Source of the DNA: an uncultured Saprospiraceae bacterium
GTDB lineage: Bacteria; Bacteroidota; Bacteroidia; Chitinophagales; Saprospiraceae
Reading direction: 5' to 3'
Assembly (NCBI GenBank): GCA_938044055.1
Contig: CALIQO010000291.1
Coordinates: forward strand, 1 to 11,349
Length of the DNA: 11,349 nucleotides
In this document: positions 7,199 through 11,349 of the stretch, piece by piece
How the letters are laid out: every line of letters starts with the position of its first letter
Numbering within the stretch: position 1 is the first letter of the stretch
Made by a program: the position numbers and the translations under genes
Notes under the pieces: generated by a model
Told to the model about the DNA's origin: nothing
What the model saw: only the letters and a program-made list of their open reading frames with translations
The model's database searches: none

Positions 7199-8563
7199 CT
7201 ATAGGGATTGAATTATATCGTATTGTGTTACTATATGAGCTTGTGATAAGTTGTCATAGACAACAACTGCTTGTCCTTCTTTTTCAATATACTTGTTGAG
7301 GTCTTTGATGCTTGTGTTTATATCTACAATAGGGAAGGGAGACTCCATGATATGCTCCACAGATCCTGTCATATCTTTATTGGGTTCTTCTAATAGGTAA
7401 GCTAGGATTCTGGTTAAGGATATACTGCCTACGATCTTTCCTTCTTTAGTTACAGGTGCTTGACTTATGTCTTTGTTTTTCATAAGCTGTAGGCATTCTT
7501 CGATAGAGTGACTAGATTCAACTTCGTATAATTCTGTATTGCTTTTCTGATTGATCAGATTATAGATCTTTAATTCTGTATCCAAGAATCCTCTATCACG
7601 CATCCAATCATCATTGTATATTTTTCCCACATACCTACTTCCATGATCGTGGAATATAATGACTACTAGGTCGTCTTCTGTAAGTTGCTCTTTCATCTGA
7701 ATTACACCAGCAAGAGCAGAACCAGCACTGTAACCTAGAAGAAGACCTTCTCTACAAGCAAGGTCTCTTGCGGCCATGGCTCCATCTTTATCAGACACTT
7801 TCTCGAAGTGATCAATAAGTGTAAAGTCTACATTTTTAGGAAGAATATCTTCTCCTATTCCTTCAGTGATGTATGGATATATTTCTTTTTCATCGAATTC
7901 TCCGGTCTCATGGTATTTCTTGAATACAGATCCATATGTATCAATTCCCCATATTTTTATATCGGGGTTCTGTTCTTTTAAGTACTTAGCTGTTCCTGAG
8001 ATGGTTCCTCCAGTTCCTACACCTACAACAAGGTGGGTGATTTTACCCTCGGTCTGAGTCCATATTTCAGGACCAGTAGATTCATAGTGAGCTTGTCTAT
8101 TACTTAAGTTATCGTATTGATTACACCAGAAAGAGTTAGGGATTTCTTTACTAAGTTTTTCTGCTACAGAATAGTATGAACGAGGGTCATCAGGGGTAAC
8201 ATTAGTCGGACATACAATGACTTCTCCGCCTACGGCCCTCAGGAGGTCTACTTTTTCTTTCGACTGTTTGTCATTAGTCGTAAATATGCACTTGTATCCT
8301 TTTACAGCTGCTGCAAGTGCAATTCCCATTCCTGTATTTCCAGAGGTACACTCTATGATGGTCCCGCCTGGTTTTATTTTACCTGCTTTTTCCGCATCTT
8401 CCACCATCTTTAGTGCCATCCGATCTTTAATTGAATGGCCAGGATTGAACGTTTCTACTTTGCCTAGAACAGTTGCTTTAACGGATGACACAGTAGCATT
8501 AAGTTTAACTAAAGGAGTGTTTCCTATAGTCTCAAGGATATTGTTATAATACATAAGTTGCAT
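7199..8563 (-). CDS. Cystathionine beta-synthase (PLP domain plus CBS pair)
   Basis: This protein of 451-454 residues condenses serine and homocysteine to cystathionine. Residues about 8-320 are a fold-type II PLP domain: Lys46 in PGHSIKDR is the Schiff-base lysine, SGNTGMG binds substrate, and GVGTGGTISG holds the PLP phosphate. The segment TEGIGEDILP and the stretch ending DDWMRDRGFL match cystathionine beta-synthases rather than cysteine synthases. Residues about 335-454 are two CBS motifs, a regulatory pair that in the animal enzyme senses S-adenosylmethionine. The N-terminal heme-binding region of the human enzyme is absent. Two starts are possible: ATG 8563 or ATG 8554, three codons later; the second gives MYYNNILETIGNTPL, the more usual beginning. 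An exact -7 element lies 40 nt upstream, and fmt follows after 3 nt. A PLP-dependent cysteine synthase with CBS domains is the less likely alternative. Confidence 0.88.
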   Translation of the reverse strand: MQLMYYNNILETIGNTPLVKLNATVSSVKATVLGKVETFNPGHSIKDRMALKMVEDAEKAGKIKPGGTIIECTSGNTGMGIALAAAVKGYKCIFTTNDKQSKEKVDLLRAVGGEVIVCPTNVTPDDPRSYYSVAEKLSKEIPNSFWCNQYDNLSNRQAHYESTGPEIWTQTEGKITHLVVGVGTGGTISGTAKYLKEQNPDIKIWGIDTYGSVFKKYHETGEFDEKEIYPYITEGIGEDILPKNVDFTLIDHFEKVSDKDGAMAARDLACREGLLLGYSAGSALAGVIQMKEQLTEDDLVVIIFHDHGSRYVGKIYNDDWMRDRGFLDTELKIYNLINQKSNTELYEVESSHSIEECLQLMKNKDISQAPVTKEGKIVGSISLTRILAYLLEEPNKDMTGSVEHIMESPFPIVDINTSIKDLNKYIEKEGQAVVVYDNLSQAHIVTQYDIIQSL

Positions 8564-8602
8564 ACAAGATTATAGAAGAGAGGTTATTCTCTTTTCTGAG
8601 GA

Positions 8603-8610
8603 CAAAAGTA
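8603..8610 (-). promoter_or_regulatory. Candidate -7 element for the cystathionine beta-synthase/fmt transcript
   Basis: Read on the minus strand this is TACTTTTG, an exact match to the Bacteroidota -7 consensus TAnnTTTG. It would give a leader of about 30 nt before ATG 8563. A weak TTATG lies about 17 nt upstream where a TTTG would be expected. The element sits in the gap after the LysM gene. Confidence 0.42.
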
Positions 8611-8621
8611 GGTATTAATCT

Positions 8622-9572
8622 CTATTCATAATACTTTACTTCTACTATAAATCTACTATCTATCGCTCCTAGCGCACTTGCCACTTTAGCGGATAATATT
8701 ACACCTACATCTGGCGTATAGCTTTCTTCTGGAATATGTCCTACCACAGTGGCATAAGCACGCCTATTTAGTAGAGGGTTATACAACTCTATGATGCTAT
8801 CTACTTTAGCGTTTCTATGCAGGACATACATACTGCCTTGGTTAGGGTCTTCGGCTTTATCCCAGATAGCGAGAGACTTATTCTTTTTTAAGATCAATTT
8901 CTTAACTGTCTCTACTGGAGTGGGATAGTTGGTAAGTTCATTTTTGATGTAAATACCTATGGTATCTTTAATTACAATATTGTCGTCCTTTTCAATTCCA
9001 ACAACAGCATTTTCAACGGGATTTCCATCTACACTAGAAATTTCGTTAACCTTAACCACTTTGGGTCCAATTGTCTGCGTATAAAGGGGCATCCATCCTA
9101 CTAGCAATTTCTGATCAAGCGAAAGATTATAATCTTGTAGTTGATTCCGTTCCATCATATCGGGAATTGCTTGGTCAAATGTCAGACGAGACAAACGAAA
9201 AAGATTGTCCTTAGGCTTAATGGTATAATACACGGGCACACAATTGCAAGAAGCAAGATCCACTCGTTCCTTGCGGAGCATCAATCTAGCATCGAAGGGA
9301 ATGGCAATTTTCTGCTCAAGAGAAATAGGGATTTCTTCTTGTATACTATTAAGGCGCTTTAAGTCAGAGACATCGGTCTGGAATAGCCTAGATAGACTAT
9401 ACAGGGTATGACCCGCTTTTATAGTATGTGTATAAATTAATCCTTTCTCAGGAACAAGATCTACTTCTATAGTCTTGCCTATGAGGCTAGAATTGCTATT
9501 TTCGGACTGTGATAGGATGCTTGTACTGAATACAGCAACCAGAACTAGTGTGAATTGTAGGTTTCTTATCAT
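8622..9572 (-). CDS. Exported protein with two LysM domains and an RlpA/double-psi-barrel-like C-terminus
   Basis: The frame is open up to a TTG at 9599, but I choose ATG 9572. It makes the protein begin with a clear signal peptide (MIRNLQFTLVLVAVFSTSIL, cleavage near residue 21), and the TTG lies inside the promoter-like TATATTTG. The protein then has 316 residues. LysM 1 covers about 47-93 (HTIKAGHTLYSLSRLF), LysM 2 about 115-162 (YTIKPKDNLFRLSRL). Residues about 225-316 resemble the double-psi beta-barrel of RlpA-like proteins, with GSMYVLHRNAKVDSIIELYN and an ending ALGAIDSRFIVEVKYYE. LysM modules bind the N-acetylglucosamine of peptidoglycan, so a periplasmic wall-associated role is likely. 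I see no evidence that the barrel is a lytic enzyme. Cys109 and Cys111 sit between the two LysM units. Confidence 0.85.
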   Translation of the reverse strand: MIRNLQFTLVLVAVFSTSILSQSENSNSSLIGKTIEVDLVPEKGLIYTHTIKAGHTLYSLSRLFQTDVSDLKRLNSIQEEIPISLEQKIAIPFDARLMLRKERVDLASCNCVPVYYTIKPKDNLFRLSRLTFDQAIPDMMERNQLQDYNLSLDQKLLVGWMPLYTQTIGPKVVKVNEISSVDGNPVENAVVGIEKDDNIVIKDTIGIYIKNELTNYPTPVETVKKLILKKNKSLAIWDKAEDPNQGSMYVLHRNAKVDSIIELYNPLLNRRAYATVVGHIPEESYTPDVGVILSAKVASALGAIDSRFIVEVKYYE

Positions 9573-9596
9573 CACGAAGGTTATGCTTTCAAAAAG

Positions 9597-9604
9597 CAAA
9601 TATA
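9597..9604 (-). promoter_or_regulatory. Candidate -7 element for the LysM protein gene
   Basis: The minus strand reads TATATTTG, an exact TAnnTTTG match, 24 nt before ATG 9572. No TTTG-like -33 box is evident in the very AT-rich stretch upstream. The position argues against the TTG at 9599 as a start codon, because that codon would not be on the transcript. Confidence 0.4.
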
Positions 9605-9658
9605 TTAATTAATATTGTAATATGTAATACTTTGGTATAAAATGATTTAATCTGTACT

Positions 9659-10417
9659 ATGACTAAAATTGCATGTTTGATACCAGCTCGATTTCAATCG
9701 CAGAGGTTGCCAGGAAAGCCCCTCAAGGAAATTCGAGGGAAAACCTTGATTGAACGGGTATATGGACGAGCCATAAAAGCAGACTCAGTAGGGGATGTAT
9801 ACATATTGACAGACCATGAAGACATATATAATCACGCAGCAATATTTACCGATAAGGTAATTATGACTGCTGATACCCATCCCAATGGTACATCTAGAAT
9901 CTGTGAGGTTCTTGATTCAATAGAAGCTGATGTTATCATCAATCTACAAGGAGATGAACCTTTTATTGATCCAGCAAGGATTGATCTCCTATCTGAACTT
10001 ATGAAAAAAGATGAAGTAAGTATAGGTACTTGTTACCATGTTGTTCAATCCGCGCAAGATCTCTTCGATTATAATAAAGTGAAACTGGTTAAGTCTGTGG
10101 ATAGTAAAATTCTATACTTCTCTCGAGCAGCCATTCCAGCACACCGTGATCTGGCTTATGCTAAGTGGTACGAAGCTGCAATTTATTACCAGCACGTAGG
10201 AATATATGGTTTTAAGAAAGAAGCCCTTGAAAAATACACTTCGCTTAAAGCATCTTCTTTAGAACAATTAGAGTCTCTAGAGCAACTGAGGTGGTTAGAA
10301 AATAATTATTCTATATATGGAGTTGAGGTTGAAGTGGATAATTCATTTGGGATAGATACAGAAGAAGACTTAATACGGGCTAGAGCACTTCTGGATCGAA
10401 GTGAAGTGGAAGAATAG
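9659..10417 (+). CDS. kdsB: 3-deoxy-manno-octulosonate cytidylyltransferase (CMP-Kdo synthetase)
   Basis: The 252-residue enzyme activates Kdo with CTP to give CMP-Kdo, the donor for the inner core of LPS; it acts in the cytoplasm. Evidence is the N-terminal nucleotide-binding motif IPARFQSQRLPGKPL, the NLQGDEPFI motif (Asp99 in a metal-binding position), LYFSRAAIPAHRD, HVGIYGF and the SLEQLESLEQLRWLE helix, all in family order and spacing. Length is typical. The start follows a 59-86 nt AT-rich gap shared with the divergent LysM gene. No exact -7 element was found for this direction; TACTTTGG (9628-9635) has one mismatch. The final 38 nt overlap the cytidine deaminase gene on the other strand, yet the C-terminus (DTEEDLIRARALL) is still family-like. 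Confidence 0.95.
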   Translation: MTKIACLIPARFQSQRLPGKPLKEIRGKTLIERVYGRAIKADSVGDVYILTDHEDIYNHAAIFTDKVIMTADTHPNGTSRICEVLDSIEADVIINLQGDEPFIDPARIDLLSELMKKDEVSIGTCYHVVQSAQDLFDYNKVKLVKSVDSKILYFSRAAIPAHRDLAYAKWYEAAIYYQHVGIYGFKKEALEKYTSLKASSLEQLESLEQLRWLENNYSIYGVEVEVDNSFGIDTEEDLIRARALLDRSEVEE

Positions 10418-10856
10418 ATTTTATAGACTTGAACTCCCATACTTCATCGGTGTCGGCTTGCAGAAGTATATTGATATCTTGTTTTTGTCTCAATTCGTAC
10501 TCAAGTATTACTTGTCTGCATGCACCACATGGAGTAGCTGGAAAAAGTACAGGTTGCTCTGGATTGTGGACAATAATTGCAAGTGAGAGGGCAGGACCAT
10601 CTATGTCCTGCATAGCATAATTGTATAAGGCAACACGCTCAGCGCACATGCACAATGGATAAGAAGCATTCTCTTGATTGGCACCTATGTATATACCCTT
10701 AGCTGTTCTGACGGCTGCACTCACATAGAATTTACTATATGGAGCGTAACTCTTAGATAGAGCTGCTCTAGCCGCTTTTAGTAATTCTATATTCTGTGGA
10801 TTCAGTGTAGTTGTATCCGCATGCTTCTTATAAGAGGTGACAAGTTGTTTATTCAT
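10380..10856 (-). CDS. cdd: Cytidine deaminase
   Basis: The 158-residue homotetramer-type cytidine deaminase hydrolyses cytidine and deoxycytidine to the uridines for pyrimidine salvage. CAERVAL contains Cys71 and the catalytic Glu73; PCGACRQ contributes Cys110 and Cys113, completing the three-cysteine zinc site. The motif SYAPYSKFYVSAAV (36-49) and the C-terminus LPLHFDPEVL are also typical. The N-terminus has about 20 extra polar residues before the first family helix; no later Met gives a better start. It faces kdsB with overlapping 3' ends, and its 5' end faces away from folD across a gap of about 195 nt. No good -7 element is visible upstream. Confidence 0.94.
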   Translation of the reverse strand: MNKQLVTSYKKHADTTTLNPQNIELLKAARAALSKSYAPYSKFYVSAAVRTAKGIYIGANQENASYPLCMCAERVALYNYAMQDIDGPALSLAIIVHNPEQPVLFPATPCGACRQVILEYELRQKQDINILLQADTDEVWEFKSIKSILPLHFDPEVL

Positions 10857-11051
10857 AACAACATTTTAGATTAATTGCTTAGGAAGGAAAAGGTTTATAA
10901 AAAAGATGTAATCTAGAACATGTCTTCCGAGCATACAGCTCTTTATTTTGCTGTAAAGTTATAAGAGACAAAAATGGAGCCAATCTTATACATTTGAGGC
11001 ATTCATATATGTGGGAATGTTATATATTCGTGGCATTAATCAAGACAAGCA
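10857..11051. other. Divergent intergenic region between cdd and folD
   Basis: About 195 nt with no supported gene. It should hold the promoters of both cdd (minus) and folD (plus). A short inverted repeat TACAGC (10934-10939) / GCTGTA (10950-10955) has no T tract. Towards folD there is a -7-like element, and further right a short stretch of imperfect repeats (GGCATT at 10998-11003 and 11032-11037, with CATTC/GAATG/ATTC segments between). No known riboswitch was recognised. Confidence 0.5.
10989..10996 (+). promoter_or_regulatory. Candidate -7 element for folD
   Basis: TACATTTG is an exact match to TAnnTTTG on the plus strand, 55 nt before the folD ATG, giving a leader near 50 nt. There is no TTTG at the usual distance upstream (the nearest, 10947-10950, is too far), so support is moderate. 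TATATTCG (11023-11030) is a one-mismatch alternative closer to the gene. Confidence 0.33.
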
Positions 11052-11349
11052 ATGGTAGTACTAGATGGAAAGAAACTTTCGGCAACACTCAAGGAAGAAA
11101 TAAAAGAAAGAGTAAGTAAGATTAAAGAAGAGGGAGGAAATATTCCTCATCTAGCGGCTGTACTGGTGGGCGATGATCCTGCTTCGCAATCTTATGTAAG
11201 AAGCAAGGTGCGATCTTGTGAGTATGTAGGCTTTGAATCTACCCTGATCAGAAAAGATTCCTCCATAAGCCAGGAAGAGCTACTTGAGATCGTAAGGGAT
11301 CTCAATGAATCAGAAGATGTAGATGGATTCATCGTCCAACTTCCACTGC
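11052..11349 (+). CDS. folD: Methylenetetrahydrofolate dehydrogenase/cyclohydrolase, 5' part (runs off window)
   Basis: The first 99 codons of a FolD-type bifunctional enzyme, which oxidises 5,10-methylene-tetrahydrofolate with NAD(P) and then hydrolyses the methenyl form to 10-formyl-tetrahydrofolate. The start fits the family (MVVLDGKKLSATL), and an in-frame TAA at 11037 rules out an upstream start nearby. LAAVLVGDDPASQSYV leads into the Tyr48-xxx-Lys52 pair matching the catalytic Tyr and Lys of the family, followed by the CEYVGF segment. The visible part ends in DGFIVQLPL, the folate-site motif. The NAD(P)-binding half lies beyond the window. Its product is the formyl donor for Fmt, encoded about 4 kb to the left but in a separate transcript. 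Confidence 0.93.
   Translation, partial: MVVLDGKKLSATLKEEIKERVSKIKEEGGNIPHLAAVLVGDDPASQSYVRSKVRSCEYVGFESTLIRKDSSISQEELLEIVRDLNESEDVDGFIVQLPL

Noticed and set aside
8217..8549. 110-codon plus-strand frame inside the cystathionine beta-synthase gene
   Set aside because: It is a shadow of the conserved PLP domain on the other strand, with no promoter or recognisable product.
8582..8598. AAGAGA / TCTCTT style inverted repeat between the LysM gene and the cystathionine beta-synthase gene
   Set aside because: Only six AT-rich pairs and no T tract on the minus strand, so it is not called a terminator.
10920..10964. A 14-codon frame (MSSEHTALYFAVKL) in the folD leader, a possible leader peptide
   Set aside because: The purine-rich stretch upstream is about 28 nt away, there is no run of regulatory codons and no attenuator hairpin follows; chance is enough to explain it.
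11009..11122. A frame of about 36 codons starting at ATG 11009
   Set aside because: It overlaps the conserved start of folD in another frame and has no family-like composition.
1..11349. CRISPR array, mobile element, prophage or defence island
   Set aside because: No regularly spaced repeats, transposase, integrase, terminal inverted repeats or defence-type domains were seen; the genes are mostly housekeeping and of uniform composition.

Overview
The window is a compact, AT-rich stretch of a Gram-negative chromosome, most likely from the phylum Bacteroidota. Four things point there. A RibB protein carries a C-terminal GTP cyclohydrolase II-like domain that has lost its zinc ligands. A secreted protein combines two LysM domains with a C-terminal RlpA/double-psi-barrel-like domain. 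kdsB (Kdo activation for LPS) is present. Short intergenic gaps contain exact copies of TAnnTTTG, the -7 element of Bacteroidota housekeeping promoters. I cannot place it below phylum from this sequence.

Layout. (1) At the left edge is the 3' end of an unrecognised gene, closed by a very strong intrinsic terminator (570-603). (2) A plus-strand operon at 656-5900 holds two different GT4 glycosyltransferases, a RibBA-like riboflavin enzyme that overlaps the second glycosyltransferase by 32 nt, and a double-ATPase peptide-type ABC protein 2 nt further on. A hairpin plus nine T residues closes it (5914-5948). (3) A small predicted exported protein (6055-6285) meets fmt tail to tail. (4) On the minus strand are the LysM protein, then cystathionine beta-synthase and fmt only 3 nt apart. 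(5) kdsB (plus) is divergent from the LysM gene and overlaps the cytidine deaminase gene cdd (minus) by 38 nt at the 3' ends. (6) The 5' part of folD runs off the right edge.

Functionally these are mostly housekeeping genes: cell-envelope sugar chemistry (two glycosyltransferases, KdsB), a wall- or envelope-associated LysM protein, cofactor supply (riboflavin, folate), initiator tRNA formylation, transsulfuration and pyrimidine salvage. Fmt uses 10-formyl-tetrahydrofolate, and FolD helps make it, so two genes share one-carbon metabolism although they are not in one operon.

I see no CRISPR array, insertion sequence, tRNA, rRNA, phage gene or defence island, and no convincing new multi-gene system. 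The best items for a second look are the degenerate cyclohydrolase domain, the two unrecognised proteins (left-edge gene and small exported protein) and the tight gene overlaps. No stretch without a gene exceeds 300 bases; the longest is 10857-11051.
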